Source: Lentisphaerota bacterium
GTDB taxonomy: Bacteria > Verrucomicrobiota > Lentisphaeria > Victivallales > Victivallaceae
DNA: 44,827 bases
Direction: 5' to 3'
Assembly: GCA_015061745.1 (NCBI GenBank)
Contig: SUWB01000026.1
Location: forward strand, 1 to 44,827
Made by a program: the position numbers and the translations under genes. Below are positions 15,133 through 22,734 of the stretch, piece by piece; the first letter of the stretch is position 1; every line of letters starts with the position of its first letter. Below the pieces are notes generated by a model. The model was not told the DNA's origin. It did no database searches and saw only the letters and a program-made list of their open reading frames with translations.

Positions 15133-17748
15133 ATGTCTGAAAATAGCAACTCTGTCGACGGTGAAGGCCACGGCAGGATCATCAAGATCTTTTTTACAAT
15201 AATTATGCTGCTGCTTTTTGCCGCAGCGATCCTTTCGTATTCGCCGACTGATGCTCCGATCCTCTACGGAGGGGTAACAGGAGAGGTGAGTAACTGTATC
15301 GGCTGGGCCGGTGCGCTGACAGCCCATTTCCTTTTTCTGCACCTGGGGCTGGCTGTTTATCTGCTTTTGCTTCTCATTGTGATCCGCGTGGTCCGCTCTA
15401 TTCTCGGAGAGATCAGCGGTATCCGTTTATCAGGCCGCTGGCAGGGATGTTGTGCCGCTTTGATCATTCTTGCGGGTTCCCTGCTGCTTTTCGGGCTCGG
15501 ACCTGAAATGTTTGATGAGCTCCTGCCTTCTTTGGGACTTGGACACCGGGATGCTGTCAAATCAGGTCTTTCAGGCGGTGTTATCGGGCAATACTTTTCC
15601 GCTCCCCGCAGTACAGTTGCAGGTGAAGGACTCCTGCGTCACCTGATCGGCAGTTTAGGGTGTGCCATTGTCGGTTTTTCAGCGATCCTCGGCGGACTTA
15701 TCTGGCTTTACTGGGCGGAATGGAAAGAGCTGCTTTCCAGCTTTCTGCACCGGGAGTTTGAGGAAGAAGATAAGAGTAAAGAGGATGAGAAGCCTGTGGG
15801 ACAGCCGTTATATGTTACCCGGAAACGCCCCGATGCGCCTGCCGGACAACGGTTTTCTTCTGCATCGCCAAAGCCTCTTTCACCTTCTGACTCCATTATT
15901 GATCCTCTGGCAAAAGATGAAACAGAGGAGGACGAAGACGAGCCTTCCGGAACAACGGTCTTTCAGGAGACCACTCCGCCCCCGCCGTCAGATAAAATAC
16001 GCAAAAAAGACGAGTCTCTTTTTGACGATGAAGAAGATTCTGAAGACCCTGAAGAATCTGAAGACCCTGAAGAATCTGAAGACCCTGAAGAATCTGAAAC
16101 GGAGAAAAAAGACGGGAATGAAAATTCTGCTTCCCGCCGCGATTCTTCCGTGTTGAAGCACAGCGACGAGATACAGACCACCATCAGCCATCAGGGAAAG
16201 TCTGTGACCACAACCGGCAGCAGTTACGTGCTGCCGCCTCTGACAATGCTTTCCAAAGGCAATGACAGCTGCGGCGAGGATCCCGAAGAACTCTCTGCCG
16301 CCAGGGACGCCCTTGAACAGACTCTTGAGGATTTCGGTATCCGCGGCTGGGTCAGCGATACGACAACCGGTCCCCGGATCACCCGTTTTGAAATCACTCT
16401 TGAACCCGGTGTCAATGTCCGCAAAGTGGAACAGATCGCCGACAATATCGCTATGAACCTCAGAGCCCAGAGCGTGCGTATTCTGGCCCCCATTCCCGGC
16501 CGCCCTGTGGTCGGTGTTGAAATTTCCAACAGCAAAGCCTCTGCGGTCTTTATGCGTTCTGTAATGGAATCCGAGCAGTGGCAGTCGGGCAAAGCGGAAA
16601 TTCCCATTGCCCTGGGCAAAGATGTTTCCGGTAAGCCTGTGGTGCTGGATATCGCCAGTGCCCCCCATATGCTGATTGCCGGTTCAACAGGAACGGGTAA
16701 GAGCGTGTGTTCAAACTCTCTCATTATGAGCTTGCTTTTCCGTTTCCGTCCGGATGAACTCAAACTCATTATGGTCGACCCCAAAGTGGTGGAATTTGAT
16801 GTTTATAAAAATCTGCCGCATTTGCTGACTCCGGTGATCAATGACTCCACCAAAGTTCCCGTCGCCCTGCGCTGGGCCGTGAACGAAATGGAAAAACGCT
16901 ACCGGATCCTTGCCGCCGCACGGGTGAAAAAGATTTCTGAATTTAACAGCCGTCCCATTCCTGAAACCCCGGTTCTGGATGATGACGGAGTCAGAATCCC
17001 TGACCGGCTGCCCGTGCTGCTGATTATTATCGACGAGCTGGGCGACCTGATGATGACTGAGGCTAAAAAGGATGTGGAAAGCTCCATTACCCGCATTGCC
17101 CAGAAAGGACGTGCCGCCGGAGTCCACGTTGTGGTGGCGACCCAGCGTCCTTCCACCAACGTTATTACCGGTGTGATCAAGGCCAATTTGCCGACCCGTC
17201 TCTGTTTCCAGGTGCGTTCTCTTATCGACAGCCGGGTGGTGCTGGATTCTCCCGGAGGCGAAAAGCTTTTGGGTAAAGGAGATATGCTTTATATGTCGCC
17301 TTCTTCGATGCACATCGAACGTGTCCAGGGCTCCTTTGTTCCTGACTCCGATATTCAGAAAGTGGTGGAATTTGTCAGTGAACAGATACCTCAGCAGTTT
17401 AACGAAGCCGTGCTGACTGAAGAAAAACCTGCCGGTGAAGATGGTAACAAAGATCCAGATGATGATGATGGTGATGTCCCCTGGGATGACGGAAAGCCGG
17501 ACATCAAGACAATCGTCAGAAAATATCTCCGCCCCGGCGACGGCGATGTGATGCGGCAGGCTCTTGAAGTGGTCTTTCTCGAAGGTAAAGCCAGTACCAG
17601 TTATTTCCAGCGGCGTCTGGGGATCGGTTACAACCGTGCGGCCGAGCTGGTGGATCAGCTGGAAGAAAGAGGGGTTCTTGGACCGCCTTCCGGCAGCGGC
17701 AACAAGCGTGAGATCCTTGTTTTTGATACTCTTGATGTTAATGATTGA
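15133..17748 (+). CDS. ftsK: FtsK/SpoIIIE-type DNA translocase
   Basis: A septal DNA translocase that clears chromosome termini at division and activates XerCD. From ATG 15133 it has 871 residues. Its membrane domain has about four segments (about 13-35, 55-90, 105-125 and 165-190), followed by an acidic linker (about 215-350). The alpha/beta motor domain has Walker A GSTGTGKS at 517-524, Walker B (VLLIIIDELGDL), and the RIAQKGRAAGVHVVVATQRPS region. The C-terminal winged-helix gamma domain (YFQRRLGIGYNRAAELVDQLE) reads polar KOPS sites in relatives. A GTG at 15118 is in frame, but a Shine-Dalgarno site cannot be placed for it; GGAAGTGAG fits the ATG better. The linker contains three exact copies of an EDPEES block. 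The next gene starts 22 bases downstream. Confidence 0.95.
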   Translation: MSENSNSVDGEGHGRIIKIFFTIIMLLLFAAAILSYSPTDAPILYGGVTGEVSNCIGWAGALTAHFLFLHLGLAVYLLLLLIVIRVVRSILGEISGIRLSGRWQGCCAALIILAGSLLLFGLGPEMFDELLPSLGLGHRDAVKSGLSGGVIGQYFSAPRSTVAGEGLLRHLIGSLGCAIVGFSAILGGLIWLYWAEWKELLSSFLHREFEEEDKSKEDEKPVGQPLYVTRKRPDAPAGQRFSSASPKPLSPSDSIIDPLAKDETEEDEDEPSGTTVFQETTPPPPSDKIRKKDESLFDDEEDSEDPEESEDPEESEDPEESETEKKDGNENSASRRDSSVLKHSDEIQTTISHQGKSVTTTGSSYVLPPLTMLSKGNDSCGEDPEELSAARDALEQTLEDFGIRGWVSDTTTGPRITRFEITLEPGVNVRKVEQIADNIAMNLRAQSVRILAPIPGRPVVGVEISNSKASAVFMRSVMESEQWQSGKAEIPIALGKDVSGKPVVLDIASAPHMLIAGSTGTGKSVCSNSLIMSLLFRFRPDELKLIMVDPKVVEFDVYKNLPHLLTPVINDSTKVPVALRWAVNEMEKRYRILAAARVKKISEFNSRPIPETPVLDDDGVRIPDRLPVLLIIIDELGDLMMTEAKKDVESSITRIAQKGRAAGVHVVVATQRPSTNVITGVIKANLPTRLCFQVRSLIDSRVVLDSPGGEKLLGKGDMLYMSPSSMHIERVQGSFVPDSDIQKVVEFVSEQIPQQFNEAVLTEEKPAGEDGNKDPDDDDGDVPWDDGKPDIKTIVRKYLRPGDGDVMRQALEVVFLEGKASTSYFQRRLGIGYNRAAELVDQLEERGVLGPPSGSGNKREILVFDTLDVND
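16042..16095 (+). repeat. three tandem 18-nt repeats in the ftsK linker
   Basis: Three consecutive copies of an 18-base unit GAAGACCCTGAAGAATCT encode EDPEES repeated three times in the disordered linker between membrane and motor domains. In-frame copy-number change would alter linker length without disrupting the protein. Confidence 0.85.
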
Positions 17749-17769
17749 ACTTTTTAATAAGGTGACTGT

Positions 17770-18453
17770 ATGAATAATGACAACAACAGCGAACTTTTTA
17801 CCGCCGCAGATGAAATCAAGCCGGCCGCTGAGACAGCAGCTCCGCAGCAGAAAGGAAGTTCCGAAGCTCCCGTGGAAGGTTTTTCTGCTTCTGCTGTGAT
17901 TACTGAAGACTCGATCATTGAAGAAAATGTCATTCCCGATATTGACGCCGGCGGAGCCCGCAGCTGCGGCGAGTTCTTGCGTCTTCAGCGGGAGCGGCTC
18001 AATTTAAGCTGTGAGGAAGTCTTTGAAGCCACCAAGATCAAGCCGGATCTGATCGTGGCTCTGGAAAATGAAGATTTTTCCCAGTTGCCCCAGCCCGTTT
18101 ATGTCATTGCTTATGTAAAACGTCTCTGCCAGTTCTATAATATCAACAACGCTCTGGCCCGGGAATTTCTGGACCGGCTCCGGGCGGAAATCTCTTTTGA
18201 CGTGCCCGATGATGTTTCCAAAACCGTCAAAGGTTCCGATGTGAGCGAGGAAAATATGCGCCGCATCCGCAATCTGGTGGTGGCGGCGTCATTGATCCTG
18301 CTGCTTCTGCTGCTGCTCATTATTTCAGGAGTCACTATGGTGGTGGTCCATTTGCGCAAGTCCGGCAATCAGATAGAAAAACAGAGCGTTTTCAGCGAAA
18401 ATACCCTTGTTGAGCTGCAGCCGAAGCCAAAACTTACGATGACGGAATTGTAA
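17770..18453 (+). CDS. RodZ-like protein: HTH domain plus one membrane segment, truncated C-terminus
   Basis: A 227-residue protein with an acidic N-terminal extension (1-55) and an HTH_25/RodZ-type helix-turn-helix (about 58-130). Diagnostic stretches are GEFLRLQRERLNLSCEEVFEATKI and QPVYVIAYVKRLCQFYNI. A single strong membrane segment follows (about 172-195, LILLLLLLLIISGVTMVVV), with a periplasmic tail of only about 30 residues. RodZ links the MreB cytoskeleton to the membrane in cell-shape control. The usual periplasmic DUF4115 beta domain is missing here, so this is a short variant. It lies just behind ftsK with AAGGTGA as ribosome site, a cell-division/shape pairing. A membrane-tethered DNA-binding regulator is the alternative. 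Confidence 0.75.
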   Translation: MNNDNNSELFTAADEIKPAAETAAPQQKGSSEAPVEGFSASAVITEDSIIEENVIPDIDAGGARSCGEFLRLQRERLNLSCEEVFEATKIKPDLIVALENEDFSQLPQPVYVIAYVKRLCQFYNINNALAREFLDRLRAEISFDVPDDVSKTVKGSDVSEENMRRIRNLVVAASLILLLLLLLIISGVTMVVVHLRKSGNQIEKQSVFSENTLVELQPKPKLTMTEL

Positions 18454-18475
18454 AATCAAAAAATGGTGCTATATT
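18448..18475 (+). promoter_or_regulatory. candidate promoter of aroQ-accB-accC
   Basis: TTGTAA (18448-18453, overlapping the stop of the RodZ-like gene), 16-base spacer ending GGTGC, then TATATT (18470-18475). The TGC forms an extended -10. Confidence 0.55.
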
Positions 18476-18529
18476 ATAAAAAGGCAAGATAAAATAATAC
18501 TTAGCTTTACAGGAAGATTACCGCTGGAA

Positions 18530-18970
18530 ATGCAAAAAAAAATACTGTTGGTGAACGGTCCCAATCTGCGGCTTCTCGGCCGCAGAGAGCCTGAAATTTA
18601 CGGGTATGATACGCTCCAGGACATTGAAGAACTTGCAAAAGAGTGTGCTGCAGGACTCGGGTTCGAGTTGGAATGTTTCCAATCCGATAGCGAAGGAGCT
18701 TTGATTTCCCGTATCGGTGAAGCTCCGCTGGAGGGGTTTTGCGGTATTGTTATCAATCCGGCCGGATATACTCATACCTCCGTGGCACTTCACGATGCAC
18801 TCCTTGCCGCCGCACTTCCGGCAGTGGAGGTCCATTTGAGCAATATTTTCAAGCGGGAAGATTTCCGTCATACGTCTATAACAGGTTCCGCCTGCATCGG
18901 AGTCGTAGCCGGATTCGGCAAGGAATCATATACTTTGGCAATACGGGCACTTGCTGCCCGTCTGGCATAA
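18530..18970 (+). CDS. aroQ: type II 3-dehydroquinate dehydratase
   Basis: Catalyses trans-dehydration of 3-dehydroquinate to 3-dehydroshikimate in the shikimate pathway (cytoplasmic dodecamer in relatives). The 146-residue length is normal. Visible family motifs are NGPNLRLLGRREPEIYG near the N-terminus, which holds the catalytic Arg and Tyr of the flexible lid. INPAGYTHTSVALHDAL contains the conserved Asn, and EVHLSNIFKREDFRHTS contains the active-site His. It is placed 17 bases upstream of accB, the aroQ-accB-accC order seen in many bacteria. AGGAAG (18511-18516) is the nearest ribosome site. Confidence 0.95.
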   Translation: MQKKILLVNGPNLRLLGRREPEIYGYDTLQDIEELAKECAAGLGFELECFQSDSEGALISRIGEAPLEGFCGIVINPAGYTHTSVALHDALLAAALPAVEVHLSNIFKREDFRHTSITGSACIGVVAGFGKESYTLAIRALAARLA

Positions 18971-18987
18971 AAACAAAGAGGTAACTT

Positions 18988-19452
18988 ATGATGAATATTG
19001 AAGACATTAAAGCAATAATGAAACTTATGGCGGAGTATCAGTTGACTGAATTTTCAGTTGAAGCCGATGGCAGCAACGTCCGTATCCGCCGCGAAAACAC
19101 TGCTCCCGCAGTGGTGCAGACTGCCGTTGCCGCCCCCGTTGTCCAGAGTATTCCTGTTCCGGCCGCTCTGCCTGCTGCAGCTGCCGCCGCTGCTCCTGCT
19201 GCCGCTGAGCCCGCTCCCGGCACCCCCATTGAATCTCCTCTGGTGGGAACATTTTATGCAGCTCCCTCTCCTGACTCAGCTCCTTTTGTCCAGGTCGGTG
19301 ACAAGGTCACGCCTGATACTGTGATCTGCATCATCGAAGCAATGAAGGTTATGAACGAGATCAAAGCCGAAAAAGCCGGCGTGGTCAAAGAGATCGTGGC
19401 CCAGAATGGCCAGCCCGTCGAATATGGTCAGGTATTGATAGTTCTGGAGTAA
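18988..19452 (+). CDS. accB: AccB, biotin carboxyl carrier protein of acetyl-CoA carboxylase
   Basis: Carries the biotin that shuttles CO2 between biotin carboxylase and carboxyltransferase in the first step of fatty-acid synthesis. The 154 residues comprise a short N-terminal helical region (1-38), a flexible Ala/Pro-rich linker (about 39-78), and the biotinyl domain. The acceptor is Lys120 in EAMKVMNE; the usual residue after the lysine is Met or Leu, here Val. Two adjacent Met codons (18988 and 18991) are possible starts; GAGG in AAAGAGGTAACTT fits either. accC follows after 1 base. Confidence 0.95.
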   Translation: MMNIEDIKAIMKLMAEYQLTEFSVEADGSNVRIRRENTAPAVVQTAVAAPVVQSIPVPAALPAAAAAAAPAAAEPAPGTPIESPLVGTFYAAPSPDSAPFVQVGDKVTPDTVICIIEAMKVMNEIKAEKAGVVKEIVAQNGQPVEYGQVLIVLE

Positions 19453-19453
19453 T

Positions 19454-20821
19454 ATGTTCAATAAAATTTTAATCGCCAACCGGGGAGAGATCGCCCTGCG
19501 GATCCTGCGCGCCTGCCGCGAAATGAATATCCGCACCGTGGTGGTTTATTCTCAGGCAGACGCCGACAGCTTGCCGGTCAAGCTTGCTGACGAAGCGGTC
19601 TGTATCGGTCCCCCGCAGCCCCAATCCAGCTATCTCCTCATTGAGAGGATTCTTTCTGTTGCAGCAATCTGTGATGTGGATGCCATTCATCCCGGATACG
19701 GATTTCTGGCAGAAAATGCCTACTTCGCTGAAGCTTGTGCCAAACACGGTATCGCTTTCATCGGTCCCAGTGCCGCCGCAATGCGGGCTTTGGGAGACAA
19801 ATCCGTCGCCCGCGAAACGATGCGTAAGGCAGGAGTCCCTGTGACTCCCGGCAGTGACGGACTCCTTGAAAGTGAGGAACAGGCCCTTGAAATGGCCCAT
19901 AAGCTGAAATATCCTGTCATCATCAAGGCTTCCGCTGGCGGCGGCGGCCGGGGAATGCGTATTGCTCACAATGACGGCAGTCTTATTCAGGGATATCACG
20001 CCGCCCGTACTGAAGCTGAAAAGGCTTTCGGAAACGGTGACTTGTATATGGAAAAATTCATTGTCAATCCCCGCCATATCGAAGTGCAGATCCTGGCCGA
20101 TAATTTCGGCAATGTGGTCTATCTCGGCGAACGGGATTGCAGTGTGCAGCGGCGTAATCAGAAATTGCTCGAGGAATCTCCTTCTCCGGCACTTTCTGCC
20201 AAGATGCGTGAAAAACTGGGTGTCGCAGCCGTCAAAGCTGCCAAAGCTGCCGGTTATTCCAGTGCCGGAACCATTGAGTTCCTCTATACCGCCGAGGGTG
20301 AGTTCTATTTTATGGAAATGAATACCCGTATCCAAGTGGAACACCCTGTGACCGAAATGATTACCGGCGTTGATCTGATAAAAGAAATGATCCGTATCGC
20401 CGCCAATGAAAAAATGACTCTCCGGCAAAAGGATATCGTTCTCAAAGGACACGCTATTGAGTGCCGTATCAATGCTGAAGATCCCGCACGGGGCTTTGCG
20501 CCCTCTCCCGGTCTTGTTTCATTGTTTGTTCCTCCGGGCGGACGCAATGTCCGGGTCGACAGTCACGTTTATTCCGGCTACCGGATCCCCCCCTATTACG
20601 ACAGTCTGATTGCCAAACTGATCGTTTGGGGAGCAGACCGGCAGGAAGCTATCGCCGTCTGCCGCCGGGCTCTGAGTGAAATGATGATCGAGGGGGTCAA
20701 AACGACCCAGCCCTTCCAGAAACAGTTGATTAATCACAAAGATTTTGTTGAAGGCAAATACGATACCGGTTTCGTTGATCGTATGAGCCAGAACACGGCT
20801 AATAAGGAGGAAAAAGTATGA
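19454..20821 (+). CDS. accC: AccC, biotin carboxylase
   Basis: ATP-grasp enzyme that carboxylates the biotin on AccB. The 455-residue product is full length. It has the N-terminal MFNKILIANRGEIALRI, the glycine-rich ATP lid KASAGGGGRGMRI, the EMNTRIQVEHPVTE catalytic segment and a C-terminal barrel-sandwich domain. Its stop overlaps the start of the Asp23 gene (ATGA at 20818). The AAGGAGG at 20804-20810 inside its last codons serves as ribosome site for that gene. Confidence 0.97.
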   Translation: MFNKILIANRGEIALRILRACREMNIRTVVVYSQADADSLPVKLADEAVCIGPPQPQSSYLLIERILSVAAICDVDAIHPGYGFLAENAYFAEACAKHGIAFIGPSAAAMRALGDKSVARETMRKAGVPVTPGSDGLLESEEQALEMAHKLKYPVIIKASAGGGGRGMRIAHNDGSLIQGYHAARTEAEKAFGNGDLYMEKFIVNPRHIEVQILADNFGNVVYLGERDCSVQRRNQKLLEESPSPALSAKMREKLGVAAVKAAKAAGYSSAGTIEFLYTAEGEFYFMEMNTRIQVEHPVTEMITGVDLIKEMIRIAANEKMTLRQKDIVLKGHAIECRINAEDPARGFAPSPGLVSLFVPPGGRNVRVDSHVYSGYRIPPYYDSLIAKLIVWGADRQEAIAVCRRALSEMMIEGVKTTQPFQKQLINHKDFVEGKYDTGFVDRMSQNTANKEEKV

Positions 20822-21330
20822 AAAGTGCTGCCAACAATCCCGCTCAGGAAGTCATTAACACTGCTTCTGCCGTTCCCGCAGAAACCTCTTTGATGGAAGG
20901 CGAACTCGGGGAAATCAAGATCCACGAAAATGTTATCGCCAATCTTGTCGCTATGGCCACCCGTAAAGTTCCGGGCGTTTCCCGCTTGGCCGGAAGTACA
21001 GTTGTTGATGCCATCGCCAGTATCGTCGGCAGCCGCCGTATGCAGGCGAGAGCCATTTCTGTCGGCATTGCCGGCGATAATTGCGTGACCATCGATCTCA
21101 AGTTGAATATCCTCGTCGGCTATCGGCTGCCTGATGTTGTTCAGCAGGTTCAGCGGGCTGTGATCGACAGTATTGAAGATGTTACCGGTATGACAGTTAC
21201 CCGTGTCAATGTGGCTGTTCAGGATATCGACGATGATATCCCGGCAGAAGATGACGAATACGGGGCAGAAAACACCGATACTGCTGCAGCCGCAGTAGTC
21301 AATCCCGGTTGTAATATACCGATGCCCTGA
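20818..21330 (+). CDS. Asp23/Gls24 family envelope stress protein
   Basis: A 170-residue protein of the Asp23/Gls24 (DUF322) family. Its hallmarks are GEIKIHENVIANLVAMATRKVPGV near the N-terminus and a later VQRAVIDSIEDVTGMTVTRVNVAVQDI. In Firmicutes Asp23 is anchored to the membrane by AmaP and senses cell-envelope stress. Its gene often follows accBC, exactly as here. The C-terminal 25 residues are acidic and low complexity. It is translationally coupled to accC, and a strong terminator follows the stop. Confidence 0.88.
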   Translation: MKSAANNPAQEVINTASAVPAETSLMEGELGEIKIHENVIANLVAMATRKVPGVSRLAGSTVVDAIASIVGSRRMQARAISVGIAGDNCVTIDLKLNILVGYRLPDVVQQVQRAVIDSIEDVTGMTVTRVNVAVQDIDDDIPAEDDEYGAENTDTAAAAVVNPGCNIPMP

Positions 21331-21362
21331 TGTGTCCCCGGTCTGCGTGACCGGTGGAGGCT

Positions 21363-21397
21363 GCCGCCGGAAAATCCGGCGGCGGTTTTGTGTTTTG
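21363..21397 (+). terminator. rho-independent terminator after the aroQ-accBC-asp23 operon
   Basis: GCCGCCGGA (21363-21371) / TCCGGCGGC (21375-21383), a perfect 9-bp stem with a 3-base loop, followed by the T-rich GGTTTTGTGTTTTG. Confidence 0.8.
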
Positions 21398-21433
21398 TAA
21401 ACAAACAATAATGATTTTCAGGAACTTGTAATT

Positions 21434-21955
21434 ATGGAAATCTTAAAAGTTCTCGGCGATCCCCAATGGTGGCGGGCTCTGATGGGGAGCGAATTCAATC
21501 AGGGTTTTATGGCTGCGCTGGTGCTGATCCTTGCGCTGATGCTTGTTTTGCTGATATTGAGAGGGATCCTGTTTCTTATTTTCCGCACCCGCCGCTGTTC
21601 TACCATTGTGGTGAAACGGCAGGACGGCAACACTGTTGTTGCCCGTGACGTGGTTGCTTCTGTTGTGAATCAGGAATTGATCCCTTATCCGGCACTTTCG
21701 GCTGAAAAAATCCAGCTGACCCGGAAAGGTAAAGAGTATCAGCTGACGATTTACTGCCGTTATCTGTTGAGTGATCAGGCTGGACTGCCTTCTTTTTGTG
21801 ATGAATTCAAGCCCCGGCTCAAGGAGGCATTGCAAAAGGGGTTCGGAATCAATACTCTTACCGATATCCGTCTGTGGATATTGGCTCCCGACGAGGACGA
21901 ACAGGAATCTTTGAGCCGGGAATCAGGCAGTAAAGATGCTTATACTGGCCTCTGA
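21434..21955 (+). CDS. AmaP-like membrane anchor of Asp23 (inferred)
   Basis: A 173-residue protein with an N-terminal hydrophobic segment (about 27-53, MAALVLILALMLVLLILRGILFLIF). A cytoplasmic alpha/beta domain follows that resembles an Asp23-like fold (repeating beta stretches TIVVKRQDGNTVVARDVVASVV and EYQLTIYCRYLL). AmaP, the membrane anchor of Asp23, has this build with two membrane helices. Location directly after an Asp23 gene supports the reading, though a terminator separates them. The ribosome site is AGGAA about 10 bases before the ATG. Its last 20 bases overlap maf. Confidence in the name is moderate. Confidence 0.55.
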   Translation: MEILKVLGDPQWWRALMGSEFNQGFMAALVLILALMLVLLILRGILFLIFRTRRCSTIVVKRQDGNTVVARDVVASVVNQELIPYPALSAEKIQLTRKGKEYQLTIYCRYLLSDQAGLPSFCDEFKPRLKEALQKGFGINTLTDIRLWILAPDEDEQESLSRESGSKDAYTGL

Positions 21956-22502
21956 ATCGCCCCGCCGCAGGCAGCTTCTTGAAGCATTGGGAGCGGAATT
22001 TACGGTTTGCCCTGCCGCTGTTGAGGAGCTTGAAGATGGTGAAGATCCTGAAACTCTGCCCGAAAAAAATGCCTTGCTGAAAGCTCAGGCTGTTTCCGGA
22101 CGTTTTCCGGAAGATCTTGTATTGGGAGCGGATACAGGCGTATTTAACGGAGCAAAGATGTTGGGCAAGCCCGGTTCGGCAGATGAGGCTCTGGCGATGC
22201 TGCTCTCGCTCAGCGGCAGGACACATCGGGTCATAAGCGGTGTAGCACTGGTTTGCCGATCCCGTAAGATCTGTTTATCGTGGAGCGTGGAGTCGCAGGT
22301 GACATTCGGTGCTTTTACGCCGGACGACGCACGGGCTTATATGCAGAAAGTCAATGTAATGGATAAAGCCGGAGCGTATGCTGTTCAGGAATATCCGGAG
22401 CTTTTGGGTGCCAGCTGGAAAGGGGAATTGGAAAATATTATAGGACTTCCGCTGGAAAAATTAAAAAAGGAATTACAGAACTATCATCTTCTGTCTCTTT
22501 GA
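21936..22502 (+). CDS. maf: Maf family nucleoside triphosphate pyrophosphatase
   Basis: Maf proteins hydrolyse dTTP/UTP or modified pyrimidine nucleotides to monophosphates and PPi, a house-cleaning role. The 188-residue product has the N-terminal SESPRRRQLLEALG, GADTGVFNG with the catalytic Asp, LGKPGSADEA, LSGRTHRVISG and KAGAYAVQE. It starts inside the end of the preceding gene (20-base overlap), so it is probably coupled to it. A hairpin with a long T-run lies 33 bases downstream. Confidence 0.92.
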   Translation: MLILASESPRRRQLLEALGAEFTVCPAAVEELEDGEDPETLPEKNALLKAQAVSGRFPEDLVLGADTGVFNGAKMLGKPGSADEALAMLLSLSGRTHRVISGVALVCRSRKICLSWSVESQVTFGAFTPDDARAYMQKVNVMDKAGAYAVQEYPELLGASWKGELENIIGLPLEKLKKELQNYHLLSL

Positions 22503-22534
22503 TACAGATAAAAGCAGCAGAATTTTTACCGTAT

Positions 22535-22606
22535 CTTCCCGCACTCCCGGTATTAATGAAAAAAGGCTTCAATATGGGGCGGGAAGGGCGTTTTTTTCTT
22601 TTTTTT
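22535..22606 (+). terminator. terminator after maf
   Basis: CTTCCCGC (22535-22542) pairs with GCGGGAAG (22579-22586) over a long 36-base loop, followed by GGCG and a T-tract of 15 Ts interrupted by one C. The T-run is strong and the loop unusually large. The rest of 22607-22734 holds the Sel1-gene promoter. Confidence 0.6.
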
Positions 22607-22638
22607 GCAAAAAAAATGATTTTTTCTGTTCTTTTAAC

Positions 22639-22667
22639 TTGAAATATCAGCGTTTATCGTGTAAAGT
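22639..22667 (+). promoter_or_regulatory. candidate promoter of the Sel1-repeat gene
   Basis: TTGAAA (22639-22644), 17-base spacer ending CGTG, then TAAAGT (22662-22667). The -35 and spacing are good; the -10 is weaker. Confidence 0.45.
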
Positions 22668-22734
22668 ATCTTTTGGTCTATTATTGATGTTTAGTATCAG
22701 AGTTTGAATATAAATAGAATTTTTTGAGGTAATA

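Noticed and set aside
19469..20452. 327-codon antisense frame opposite accC
   Set aside because: Shadow of a conserved biotin carboxylase.
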